Below are positions 23,150 to 36,400 of a DNA stretch of 64,000 bases, one piece after another (within the stretch, counting starts at the first letter, position 1; each line of letters starts with the position of its first letter). The translations under genes were made by a program, and so were the position numbers. Below the pieces are notes generated by a model. It was not told where the DNA came from and ran no database searches. It saw only the letters and a list, made by a program, of their open reading frames with translations. Source of the stretch: Littorina saxatilis (Eukaryota; Mollusca; Gastropoda; Littorinimorpha; Littorinidae); NCBI RefSeq assembly GCF_037325665.1, contig NC_090255.1, forward strand, positions 34,389,825 through 34,453,824. Direction: 5' to 3'.

Positions 23150-23830
23150 CTACAGTGGAACCCCCTTTTTAAGACTCCCTCCTTTTTAAGTCCCCCTTTT
23201 TAAGTCCCCCTTTTTAAGACCTCCCTTTTAAAGACCCCCTTTTTAAGACCCCCTTTTAAAGACTCCCCTTTTTAAGACCCCCCTTTTTAAGACCTCCTTT
23301 TTAAGACCCCCTTTTTAAGACCCCCTTTTAAGACCCCCTTTTAAGACCCCCCTTTTTAAGACTTCCTTTTTAAGACCCCCCTTTTAAGACCCCCCTTTTT
23401 TAAGACCCCCTTTTAAGACCCCCCTTTTTAAGACTCCCCCTTTTTAGACCCCTTTTTAAGACCCCCTTTTTAAGACCCCCTCCTTTTTAAGACTCCCTCC
23501 TTTTTAGGACCCTCTTATCTCAGATGCTCTGTTCATAGCCTCTGTAAATTTACCTCCATTTTAAGACTCCCTCCTTTTTAGGACCCTCTTATCTCAGATG
23601 CTCTGTTCATAGCCTCTGTAAATTTACCTCCATTTTAAGACTCCCTCCTTTTTAAGACCCTCTTATCTCAGATGCTCTGTTCATAGCCTCTGTAAATTTA
23701 CCTCCATTTTAAGATTCACTCCTTTTTAGGACCCTCTTATCTCAGATGCTCTGTTCATAGCCTCTGTAAATTTACCTTCATTTTAAAACTCGCTCCTTTT
23801 TAAGGCCTGATTTTCTTAGATTTTTGAAGG
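23150..23830. repeat. Expanded tandem array of repeat family R4
   Basis: From 23150 (CTACAGTGGAACCCCC) there are over twenty degenerate units of TTTTTAAGACCCCC. Then, from about 23500, four longer near-identical units of roughly 85 bp follow, each containing ATCTCAGATGCTCTGTTCAT. Single dispersed members of the family occur at about 2600, 20990, 24205, 33150, 36000, 38275, 43200 and 63949. Confidence 0.92.
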
Positions 23831-23834
23831 TTGT

Positions 23835-24199
23835 AAAGTAGGAAGAAGGAAGGAAGAAAGGAAGATTTCATATAGTCCTGTGAGGTCACCCTCATGGAAA
23901 TTCGGGCTGCTTTCTCTCTGGGGAAAGCGAGCTGCCACACAGTATAGCACTACCCATTTTTTGTTTCTTTTTCCTGCATGCGTGTTTTCTTGTTTCCAAG
24001 CCCTGAGACTTTTGCTGTGAACTTGGGTTCTTTATCGTGCGCATGCGTGCACAGGGTGGTGTTCGGACACTGAGGAGAGTCTGCACAAAGTTGACTCTGG
24101 GAAATAAATCCCTCGCCGAACGTGGGGATCAAACCCACGCCCATAGCGACAACTGGTTCTGAAGCCAGTGCCGCTACCGACTGAGCTATTTTCCCGCCC
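23835..24199 (-). mobile_element. tRNA-derived SINE (family S2), minus strand
   Basis: Read on the minus strand it starts GGGGCGGGAAAATAGCTCAG, with a full tRNA-like head (D-arm AGCTCAGTCGGTAGCG, anticodon-like arm, T-arm GGGTTTGATCCCCAC). The body ends in a CTTCCTTTCTTCC-type tail. The head could be mistaken for a tRNA gene, but the loop lengths are irregular and the body and tail show it is a SINE. Confidence 0.8.
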
Positions 24200-24448
24200 C
24201 AAGGGGGGTTCCACAGTATCAGCCACACAGAATTCACTGATAAATCCCCAACAGTGCACACACTTCACACAGCAAGTAATCCTCAGGCCCAGGAACACAG
24301 GCACTTCACAAGACAATCAATCATCCTGATAACACCATCCACCGGTCTGACGTCACTGGTCTTGCTACACATGGTGGAAATGTCAACAGTGCTTCATGTA
24401 GCGTTCACAACATGATGGATGGTATGTGTACTCTCCATAGACAGGGAA

Positions 24449-27400
24449 TCAATAGGAGAAGCGGTCTGAAGATTTGGTGTTGCTCGGTAGAGATGTCACC
24501 AAGGCAAACGTCAACTGAACGGCTGAAAAAAGAAAATTGAGAATGAAGAGCATGAAAATACATGTATGTACTCTCCTTTTAAACATCCTTTAAACAAAAG
24601 AGAAAGAAAGCAAGGAAGTAGGATGATGAGCAAAGAAATGTTAGGAATAACAGTAATCAATCTCTTTCTACAAAAAAGAGATGTGACCGAGGCAACATAT
24701 CAACTGAACGACTTTTGTGTTTGTTTGTTTGTTTGTTTGCTTAACGCCCAGCCGACCACGAAGGGCCATATCAGGGCGGTGCTGCTTTGACATATAACGT
24801 GCGCCACACACAAGACAGAAGTCGCAGCACAGGCTTCATGTCTCACCCAGTCACATTATTCTGACACCGGACCAACCAGTCCTAGCACTAACCCCAAAAT
24901 GCCATACGCCAGGCAGAGCAGCCACTAGATTGCCAATTTTAAAGTCTTAGGTATGACCCGGCCGGGGTTCAAACCCACGACCTCCCGATCACGGGGCGGA
25001 CGCCTTACCACTAGGCCAACCGTGCCGGTAACTGAACGACTGAATATAAGGAGTGAGTAATGGAGCACAAAAATACTCTACATTTGAAATTTATCAAAAC
25101 AGAGAAACAGGAAAAGACAAGAAAGCAGAATGACAAAAATCCAAATGTTCAAAGCAACTTTTAATAAATATGTTTATACATAATTAAACATTTTGAGTAG
25201 TGCAAATGACAAATAAAAAATCTATACAATGTGTGCGTTAAATTTAAATTACTTCAGATTTGTTTCTACAAATAATACATACATCCTCACATATTAGAAA
25301 TCTCCTAATAAGCCATGAAAGACCTGGGGATGGTAAACCAGATTTAATCTCAATCACACCTGATACATGTAGTCAACAATTATTTTACTTCAATGCCAAA
25401 TCTGCGAACATCAAAACACACCATCCAAAAGATTTCAACAATACAGACTTTGACCTCAGATCTTTGATACATCAATAAGGATAGAGGTTTTAGACACAAG
25501 CTTAGTCTTACAACCGACGGGCGCTGTGGCGGGGTGGTAAAACGTCGGCCTCTTAATCGGAAGGTCGAGGGTTCGAATCCCTGCCGCGGCTGCCTGGTGG
25601 GATAAGTGTGGAGATTTTTCCGATCTCCCAGGTCAACTTATGTGCAGACCTGCTAGTGGCTTATCCCCCTTTGTGTGTACACGCAAGCACAAGACCAAGT
25701 GCGCACGAAAAAGATCCTGTAATCCATGTCAGAGTTCGGTAGGTTATAGAAACACGAAAATACCCAGCATGCTTCCTCCGAAAGCGGCGTATGGCTGCTT
25801 AAATGGCGGGGTAAAAACAGTCATACATGTAAAATTAAAAATTTTAGTAATAAATTTTCATTTGATTAATATACTTACCCAACTCACATATAGCAATTAA
25901 CTCTAGTTCAGTGCTGGTAACGCTGTACGCATCCCCTTGGTAACAAGGGAAGCCCCTCTAAAAAAAGAGTGACCAATACCCATAAGGCCATATTAATACA
26001 TACTTCCGACTTCCGTATGCGCGCGCATACGCCGCCATATGCATCATTCCAAACGAAGCCCAACTCACTCCCCTTTTTTTAGAAATCCACCCCCCACAGC
26101 GGGGAGGCGGGAGGGAATAAACGATGTGAGTTGGGTAAGTATATTAATCAAATGAAAATTTATTACTAAAATTTTTAATTAAATTACATATCTTACCCAA
26201 CTCACATATAGCAGATTGCTACTATAGGTGGAGGGCACTTAACCCAATCAGGAATTGAGAATCTGTCCTGCCGCTAACAGAGCAGGTAACCCAGAAACAC
26301 ATCCTATCTCAATGCATAGGCATCTCTGAGATAAACACCAAAGAAAAACCTTTCCATAAAGCCAGCAAGCCGACTCAAGAACACAGTTCTGCCAGGAGAC
26401 CAAATCGAAGAACAGCTAGAGTAGAAGCCCAATCTCTTGCCCCGTGAGGCCTAGCTGTAGTAAAGGGCAAAACTGCCCTGACATCCCCTGCCTGACTCTG
26501 CCACCATACATAAACTTGTCTAACTATGGTGGAGACCCAATTGGCTAACACTACTCTCGAGATGTCTTTAAAGCGCACCATAACGAGTGAGATAAAAAGA
26601 AGTTCCTGAGATTCCGATCTAGTGTGCAGAGTCCTTAACGGAAAACTGTGGAGGGCTAAAACCGTACAAAATTGTACATCAGAATCTCCAAGAGCCATAA
26701 AAATGCTCAAGAAAGGAATATAGAGTCCGTGCTGTTCGAAGGGGGAGGACTGACTGACTGCCCACCCCCCCCTCTGTCTACTGCCACCACTTGAAGGCAT
26801 ACCTGAACACTGTGGCAGTCCATCTAGGCAAGGTTGACCTTAACCAGTCATTACCCCTACCAAAGTTGAAAGACATTCTGTCTTCCTTTATAAAAATTAA
26901 TCAGTGTATAACGTCGTATATAACCGTTCAAGGTTAAAGGGCGACGAAGCAGAAAGATAAGAACAAGAGCCCTTAGATTTAATGATCTCAAGCAATCCGT
27001 GCAAGTCAGAAAAAATCTTCAAAACTCGAACAGACCAAAAGGCTAAAAATATGGCTCTAGGGGAGCCAAAATAGTGATTAAGATTTGAACGGTGAATCAA
27101 AGTTGGTAACTCCAGATTCCGCTAATATGCCAGAAAACCCAAAAGAAACCTAAGTGCCATAGATCAGTCTTTCTCCGAAAATCTGTCTATAGCAAAATTA
27201 GCAGAAAAAACACTTACTCCCACTTCTCACAGAAGCTACCCGAGTAAGCATGGCCGATTTCCGTGTTGATCAGCAAGGCTAGTTAAGTAAAAGAGTCAAA
27301 GAATCCAATCACAAAAACCCTAAAACTAGGAGCAAAGTCCAAGAAAGGACTGAAGATCAGCTTTCAGCAAGCCTAAAGTAGGCCCTCTTAAACTTGCTGG

Positions 27401-30400
27401 TTATAAAGCCACCAAGAGAAAAATTAGCCCGAGCTGTCTCAGTAAAACTGATATCACATAATGTCTTAAACAAAGACGTGGGAGAAAAAGAACGGAAAGC
27501 CAAAATAGGTGGCTCGCCACCTTCATTGTACCGAGAGAAGAGGAGTTCTATCCGTTAAAACGTAAGCCATCTGTTCCAAGCCAGACAACAAGACAAGTAC
27601 CAGTCCAGAGTTGACGGGCAGAAGAGCCCGAGCCACTCAAAAAAATCCTACAGTAGACACCCGTGAGAAACGAGTGTGAGCAAAACCGGAGCCCTCTTGC
27701 CAGCCTAACGAGGTCTGGCAACCCAAAAAGAACGGGCCCAAACTGTGCGACCGGCAGGCCGCTCAAAGTAAAACAAGAGTAAAAATCTCCATGCCCGGCA
27801 GTCGGGCGACGAAGATAAGCAAAAGGCGATAGTACCAAAAGGCAAAAACTCATTATTAGAAATTTCTCCCATTCCCCCGAAGGAACAAAAACACGTGGTC
27901 AAAGAGAGTCTGCTCCAAGTGGCCATTTGGCCGACAGACTTAGAGAGTCCGCCCAGTCATAGAGACTCTCATGAAGGTACTTCGCTGCTAAAAAGATCTC
28001 GTGATGGTAAAACCACCAAAACCTCTCATGTTCCGTGAGGAAGCGATAGGGAGTGAGAGACCCCCTTTTCTTGATGAGAAAAGCCCCCTGTGGAGTTGTC
28101 TGCTTGAAACAACACATGTTCCAACCCTTTGTTCTATTGCTTAACGCCCAACAGACCACAAAGGGTCCTATCAAAGCTGAGAAGCCTTAGACATCTAATG
28201 TGTTCCAGCCCTGCACTCCCAGTTACACCTGGAGTAAAGGACTTCTATCAAGGGCCGCTTGCCAATCTCCAATAGATCCAAAAACGGCTCAACAAACGTA
28301 TGACTTAGAAAAAAGATCAGAACCCTGAAGCTCTGAAATACCAAACGAACCATGAGAGAGAACCAAAAGGGAGGCACCCTTGTCTCCCCCCACAAAGAGG
28401 GAAACCTAATCCCCCCCAGCCGCTGTGTTAAACACAACGGCGAAAGAAGAGTGATGCCGAGAACTAACTTCCAGTTGGCATAACTGCCACAAGTGTGAAA
28501 GAAAGCGTGCTCTTGTGTGCCTACCAACACCCACCGCTAACTTGCCTCAGGGGGAAGAAAGGTGGATATTAGACACAGAACCCTGCCACGAACGCGAGGG
28601 TAAGGAGACAAAAGATAAAGTCGAGAACGGCGAGCCTGAAGCCTTTAATTAAAACAATAAAAAGCCAAGGCCTGCCGTGCGCTTTCCTTCTGCAGTGAGC
28701 TTCAAAGAAAGAGAAGAATCCCTGTGCATAGAAGCGAACCCACAAAGGGGAACCTTCAAGAAAAGAAGTCTTTAGAGATTAAAGTCTCGCCAAAAGAACA
28801 AACCTTTTTGAGAGAGACCTACACCCAGGCTAAAAGCAAAGCTACATCCTTCGTATCCGCGTCCTGACGGAACACAAAAATATCCAGAAAGGACGTAACC
28901 GCGCACGAGAGAGCGCAGAAACAAGATTTGTTAAAAAGCGGTAAATGTAAAGGAGTGCGGCCATAATGAAACATAGCCAGGAGATCCTTGTTCTGACAGA
29001 GAGACAGTCACTCCTTGCTATTAACATCCAGACGGATGTTCGCCAATTCCGGGGAACCCGGTGGCGGTTCCGTAGAAAAAGCAAACGAAAAAACTACGTT
29101 CTTAAGCTTGGAGTAAACCGAAGCCTACGGATAGCGATCAGCGCGTGACGCGCTGCTTGAGCAGATGACGCAAGCTAAAGCCCCGCCACCGCAGGAGCTA
29201 AGCCGAGCGTTGCCCACAAAGGAAGTGGTAACAAAGGAGCCTCAATTGTGAAAAAACAACTTTCACAAGCCCAAACGACCCCAACAGAGAATCCAAGAAC
29301 ATAACGTTCTAAGATTCCCTTAAAAGGCTCAGGTCAGCTGAAAATGCGCAAAACGCGGCAAAGCTGAAGTATGAGCTTCCCCCTGAGATGCCAACAAAGG
29401 CAGAGATGGGGCAAAAGCATCGATTGAGTTCGCAAATTGATCCTAAGAAGGAGCAAGACACGCCAAAAAAGATGGAGGAGAAAAGGCAGATGACAATGCT
29501 ACCGCTAACCCAACAGGGAAAAAGCGCGTAGTAACCTCTGCCATCCATGTAAACAAAGATGGCAGCTTCGCTGAAAGTCAACAAAGAGGCGTCTCCATCT
29601 GCCCCAGAAGCTTAGTCTTCCAAATCCTCATCATCCTGTACAGTGGTATTCTAACCATCTACAAAAGGATGAGAGCCGGAACCAATCCCGAAAAAGCAAC
29701 ACTTGCCAAAAGGGAAAGGTTTGGAACAAATTTCCCAAAAGCCGGAACTCCGAAAGGATATTCCATCCACCTGCCTCATACCAGCTGAAAGCCTGGAAAA
29801 GGAAGTGGATTTAGCCTGAGTAACAGCAGAGGAACCGCAACAACGGAACCGAAAGCCGAAGACTGATGAACGCCAACTACCAACACCACAGTGTTAACGG
29901 CAGAAGGCTAAACCATCCTGAAACCGGAAGCCACAGCCGCAAAAGCGTTAGCAAAATCGGCCACGGATTGGCAAATATCAGAACCAACCGGATGCCTAAA
30001 CATGCACCAGAAGATCCTATTGTACCTTGAAGCCGCTTAAGCCCCCAGTGCCACTGCACTTGACAGCCTAAACGGCAATTTGAATTCAGTGCAACCACCT
30101 CTGCGGAAGCACCGTCTTCTGAACAGCCGACTGGCACTCCCGTGCCCTCCGGAAGCTGACCCCCTGCTTGACTCCCATAGTCAAACAAAGAGCCAGCTAT
30201 ACTGTTCTCTTCCTGCCCCCCGGGCGGAAGCGGAAGACGCACACCCTTACCACATTCTAAAGAAGCGGGTGGTTGCGCAAATCTTCCGTTCGCTCTCCAA
30301 GGTTCCTAACCGCCACCGACCTGCTGCCAATGCAGTCAGAGCCAGCCTCAGCTTCGGAACTTTCACCCACAAAGCCAGAGCCCGGAGTTACTTTCTCTTG

Positions 30401-33400
30401 GAGACGCTCTACCCTTTCCCCGGAGAACCCGGGTACTTGGGTAGAAAACATACCTTTAAACTGGTGTGAACCACCGGGAACCGGAACACAGGCCACAAGC
30501 GAAGGCGTGGTCCCATCATCCCATTCCTCATGAACATCAGCCTGAGACACAGTAGCAGACGGCGCAGGCGAACGTTGGCAAGAGACGAAACCCCCGTCAC
30601 ACCGGAAGCGAACGCATCTCCGCCCGCGTGGAAGCGATCTCCCCCGCCAAGGAAGAAACCTGTGAACTTAAAGAGAGCAACAATGTCGCCACGTCCGCAG
30701 ACGCACGACCGGGAAACACATAGACCAAGGAAGCCTAAACGGGCTTATCCACAGGAGAAACCTTGTCTAAAGGTTTAGCCGTCAAAAACGGAGTAGGAGG
30801 CATAACGACCAAAACATCGATATTTTTTGCAAAGACAGTACATGAACCGAAACACAAGCCTGTCCGGAAGCCTATGCTTTCCCAGATGTTTACTTTGTCG
30901 GCGGAGAACCAGCAGTTACTCGTATAGACAACTGCCGCTTCTTGGCGTTAACCGCCATGACCAAAAACAACTCACGAAAAATTTTGTAAACAAGAAAATT
31001 TCACAAGTTCAATTTAAGGTCAAAAACGCCCACAAACACAAGCAAAAAACAGAAAGATCTCACCTCAACATGAAGAGACGATAAGACAAGCAAGAAGAAA
31101 CCAAGAGGTAAGTGACCAAGTCCGTAGACGAAGTGACAGATGGCTGAACACAGCCAGAGCGTACAAAAACACGACCAGTCCCACTGCTCGCTGAGTATGG
31201 AATGATGCATATGGCGGCGTATGCGCGCGCATACGGAAGTCGGAAGTATGTATTAATATGGCCTTATGGGTATTGGTCACTCTTTTTTTAGAGGGGCTTC
31301 CCTTGTTACCAAGGGGATGCGTACAGCGTTACCAGCACTGAACTAGAGTTAATTGCTATATGTGAGTTGGGTAAGATATGTAATTTAATTCCACTCGTGT
31401 AAAATCGCGAGTGTACATGGGAGTTTCAGCCCACGAACGCAGAAGAAAGAAGAAGAAGTCTTACAACCTGTCCTGACTACATCTACTACACAAAGATCAG
31501 AATGGCAATACATAATGTACTTCAGTTCTTGAAGTTATAATATGTACATACATAAGCAAACAGACAGACACACAAAGAATCAAACAAACAAACACAATCC
31601 TAAATTATGTGCACAAAGAGAGAAAAGGAGAGAGAAACTCACCAAACGGAAAAGAGCCTCTCTTGATGATGTTATTGAGGAAAGATGCAAGGAACTGAAT
31701 GCAGCGAGAGAACTCTGTTTCCATCTCAGTCAGTGATTTTCCGCTAAAAGTCACAAACAAGAACATCAGCATCAGGAAAATAAGCAAACAGGCATGAAAG
31801 TTATGAATATTAAAAATCATTTTTTTGGAAGGTTTTTATGTATGAGTTGGACATCCTGCGTAGTTTCAAAATTAAGGACTCTATCAGGAAGCCCTTTCTA
31901 ATTTTGTGAAATCCTGATTTATTGATGGTCATTTTGACGGGCGCTGTGGCGGGGTGGTAAGACGTCGGCCTCTTAATTGGAAGGTCGAGGGTTCGAATCC
32001 CGGCCGCGGCCGCCTGGTGGGTTAAGTGTGGAGATTTTTCCGATCTCCCAGGTCAACTTATGTGCAGACCTGCTAGTGGCTTATCCCCCTTCGTGTGTAC
32101 ACGCAAGCACAAGACCAAGTGCGCACGGAAAAGATCCTGTAATCCATGTCAGAGTTCGGTGGGTTATAGAAACACGAAAATATCCAGCATGCTTCCTCCG
32201 AAAGCGGCGTATGGCTGCCTAAATGGCGGGGTAAAAACGGTCATACACGTAAAATTCCACTCGTGCAAAAACACGAGTGTACGTGGGAGTTTCAGCCCAC
32301 GAACGCAGAAGAAGAAGAAGAAGATGGTCATTTTTATCAAAGAACAAATGACTGACACTCAAATTGGCATGACAGTGCTCTTTACCTCTGCCAATGCCCA
32401 AACAGCAACATTCACACATAACAAATTGCTGGACCAGTCTGTTACTCTTAGTTCTCAACCCAAGTGCATGGCGAATCAGAAACTGCATCAGTGATGTCTT
32501 ATTATTTATGGAAAAATAGCCCATCTGATCATATTCGCACAAAGGCACCATTGGGGAATGTGAGTATGACAGTAAACTCCAGGATTGAAAAAAAATTTAC
32601 AAATGAACACATTCACACTCCCAAAGAATTCTAATTATTTTCTCACATCTTTTATCAAAACATCTGTCCTGTTAACACATTTGTTATATAATTAATTAGT
32701 TATTAGTCCAGTTTGACCTATTTATGTTTATAAATTATGACGTGTTGTGTCTCTTTATTATATTGCTTTTGTTGTTGTTTTTATCTGTAATTTGAAAAAT
32801 AAAACATGTAACCCTAGGTTTAAAAAAAATCAATTTTGCCTTTGCGTTTTAAAGCTGTAGGATCTACCTGATATTGTGGATTCCCTGATCCCAGCGCATG
32901 GCGAAGGTGAGCGTGAGATTCAGCACCTGGGTGACGGCGCCTTTAAGGAATGACAGCTTCTTGTGCAGCAGACACTGCTCATGGATGGTGTGCACGTAAC
33001 GAGCGTGCACATCAATCACCTGCTGAAGGTCTGTCGCCTCCTTGATCTCGTCGGCAAACTCCAGCCCTGAACTGTGAAGGATCTGAAAATGAAACACAGC
33101 AATTGTTCAATTTCCCACAGTGATCACTCTTGCCATTTTCAGAACTAGTACAATGAAGCCCCCCTTTCAACAACCCCCAATTTAAGACTTCCACTTTTCA
33201 AGACCTTGATTGTTCAGATTATACGTTCGATTTACCCCTATTTTAACTCATTCGCTGCGCGTCGGACCTGGAAGTCCGACACCTGTGTTTAGCGTTGTCT
33301 GCGTGCCGGCATTGAGATCCGACGGATATCACGAATTTTTAACGGTGTAAACGGTCCTGCTGACCAAGGGAAACAACCCCTGCAATGAACTTCTATCTGT

Positions 33401-36400
33401 CTACAGTGGAACCATTCACTGTAAACAGTTCCTTCCCTTCAATTGTTGGGATTAATTTAATTTTGTTGGCGGTGTGCGACCCACGTGTTTTGACTTTTCA
33501 AAGATGGCGGATCGTTCTGCTGAGACGTAGTAACTTGAAAAGAGTGCTAGAACTTGTTATTCAGTACGGTTCTGATCTTGACCTTAGCGATGATGATAGT
33601 GGAGATGATATTTTAGATTCTGGTGACGAGTTTGTGCCAATGGACGATCATTTGGGTGATGATTCGGGCAATGAAAGTGTCGATCATGACATTGTGTATG
33701 GTGAACCCATGACGTAACAAGTTTTTTTGTTTTGCTTCAAATTGGATATTTTGCCTGGATATGAAGACAACAAAAGGTATGTACTTTCAAATGTTTCATA
33801 TATTTTCTAAAAGAGTAAGTTCCAAACTTTGCAAAACATAAAGGTATGTAAGGTTATTTTGTGTTGTTGATTTTTAATAATTTTTTCAAAATGGCTCTAA
33901 ATCGCACGCTGGCAGGGAACACAGGGGAAATTTAGACGCGCTTTGAATGAGTTAAGACTTCCACTTTTCAAGACCTTGATTGTTCAGATTATACGTTCGA
34001 TTTACCCCCTATTTTATGACTCCCTCCTTTTTAAGACTTTTTCAGATTTGTTCACATTTTTGGAGGTCCTGCAGGGAGGGTCCCACTGTATTTCTTCCTA
34101 GCTTTCAGAGAAGCCTGTCCGTATGTCAGGCCAACCAGTCAAACATTGTTTTACTCACAAACAAGACAAGAAACAATTCCGTCAAAGAAATCTGAACCAG
34201 TAGGTATAAGTGGCTCTGAGTCTGTTTTCGGTAATTTCAGATTTTTAGTGATAAAACACTGGAAACCACTGGTTAATGCTGACTACAAGGAAAATAAAAG
34301 ACTCAGGGCTAAAGGGTTAATGAACTCACCCTTGTCATGATGTAGTTGTGCAGACTGTTGACGAAGTAGGCCAAGCGGAACCGCAGCACGTGCAGCCTGT
34401 GCAGTCGCTCTGACCTTGACATTGTCTCCCCCTCGCCCATCACCGCACTGAGGTCATCGTCGTCTGGTGAAACTGTCAGCAGAGCTGTCTTGTCCAAATC
34501 TGTTGACCGATTTTCATTCAAATGAATTTAAATTACATTTACAGGGTGACCCCAAAAAAAGAGTACCCAAACAAAACGTCATAAGTTGAACAAAAAAAAT
34601 GCAATCTTCATAAAATGTATTTACACACACAAGTAGCCTCTGCATGATTTGCACAGAAAATGTTAGCGTTCTAGCTTGTCTTTCAGGAAAGTTATGCTCA
34701 TTCTACAGAACATGCTCCAAATGGCCTCCGCGCCGCTGCAGGCAAACTTGAACTCGCCGCGCAAAGTTATCAATCACCCGCACACACTCCTGTTGCGAGA
34801 TTCCGCGAATGGTTGTTGTGATGGCTCTCTTGAGTTCTGTGATTGTCTGTGGGTTGTTCCTGTAGACGTTGTCTTTCAGGAACCCCCAAAGATAGAAATC
34901 TGGGGGATTTAAATCCGGGGGAGGCCATTTGGAGCATGTTCTGTAGAATGAGCATAACTTTCCTGAAAGACAAGCTAGAACGCTAAAATTTTCTGTGCAA
35001 ATCATGCAGAGGCTACTTGTGTGTGTAAATAAATTTTATGAAGATTGCTTTACTTTTGTTCAATTTATGACGTTTTGTTTGGGTACTCTTTTTTTGGGGT
35101 CACCCTGTATATAATCGTGTGTTTCTACATTTACTTACTGAGCTTGTCTCTTTTCTTTATTATCGTTTTCAAAGATAAGGAATTTTCTTTAATTTGAAAG
35201 GCAAAACATATAAAACGTAATAAACATGACCTTGACAAAACCAAAACCAACCTCTGAATCGGAGCTGGTCCAGACCGTACTTTGCTCGCTTGATTTGCAG
35301 CAGGAAGCGGAACACTTGGTTATACAGGTCTTGACTCTTGCTGTTTATCACCAAATCCACGGGCCATGGCACCTACAACCAATAGCAACACACTTTATAA
35401 ACAAAGTCAAACCGCAACTAATATCATTATGCAGCAATTGTTGGTAGAGGCAGGACACATGTCTTTGCTCTATGAAAGGTGCTTGAATGTAAAATCACTT
35501 TCTGTAAATGATTTCCCTCACTCCCACCGAAAAGCAAGTAAAAGTTAACTTTATGGCATGCACCAGAAAGAAACCAAACCAAATAGTAACTCTAAAAGCA
35601 ACAGTTTTCTTAAAATTGCCACATCTGGCAGTTGGCAAATATGACATTGCTTTGCAAAAATAACTGATTACATCTTCAAACTGTGTAGCGTTCACACTAC
35701 CCAGCCAGTATATCATTGCGTTCACTTACCGCAAAGTTGAGTCTGATTGAGTCGGTGGCACCAACAGTGCTCCTTTCCCTACTTTTTGGCAGCGTTTCCA
35801 TGGAGATAAACAATCTGCAACAGAAACTACACTTGTAGCAAGACCCTTTCACTGAATACCATGACACACACACACATGCATGTATGCACGCACACACAAA
35901 TCATTGCAGATTTGTCACTCTGTTCAGACCTTGTTCTGTAATCCCATCTCCCTTTGTGTTTGGTTCATTTTCTCTCCCTCCAAACCAGTTACTATTTAGT
36001 GGAACCTCCCCTTTCCAACCTCAGAAAACCTGAGAAAATCAACATGGAGGTAGTCATAAAATGGAGGTATAATTTGCAGAGGCTGTGAACATAAAAACAG
36101 AAAAAGCAATGTCTGAAAAAGGGTTCTCAAATTCTTGGGTGTTAAAAGTCCGTTCCATTGTAAATTTGAACGTCTTTCTCAGATGAAGACCTTGTTTATG
36201 AAAGCGTTTCAGCTAGTTCCAAGGGTCCCACTGACCTGTTGACATGCTCGTGGCGTGACTGCATTGCCTCCTGCAGAGTTAGTGTCAGGTTGTAGGGGTT
36301 GTTCCATGTCTCTTGGTGTCGCATCTAGACAAACACAACAACATATTATTATTGGATACCTCAACCTATTGAAAATCTCAAATTATCCTACATACGTGAG

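Noticed and set aside
24110-24199. tRNA gene on the minus strand
   Set aside because: The cloverleaf-like sequence has irregular loop lengths and continues into a SINE body with a CTTCC-type tail, so it is the SINE head rather than a functional tRNA.
26897-31000. Several short frames as separate genes
   Set aside because: They fall inside the decayed interior of a DIRS-type element, lack splice or family support and are best treated as fossil sequence.
31603-31642. TUBGCP5 ending at a stop just after exon 21
   Set aside because: The frame would add about a dozen residues through a strong GTGAGT donor. Splicing to 24449-24522 keeps phase and resembles the family's C-terminus better, though this is not proven.
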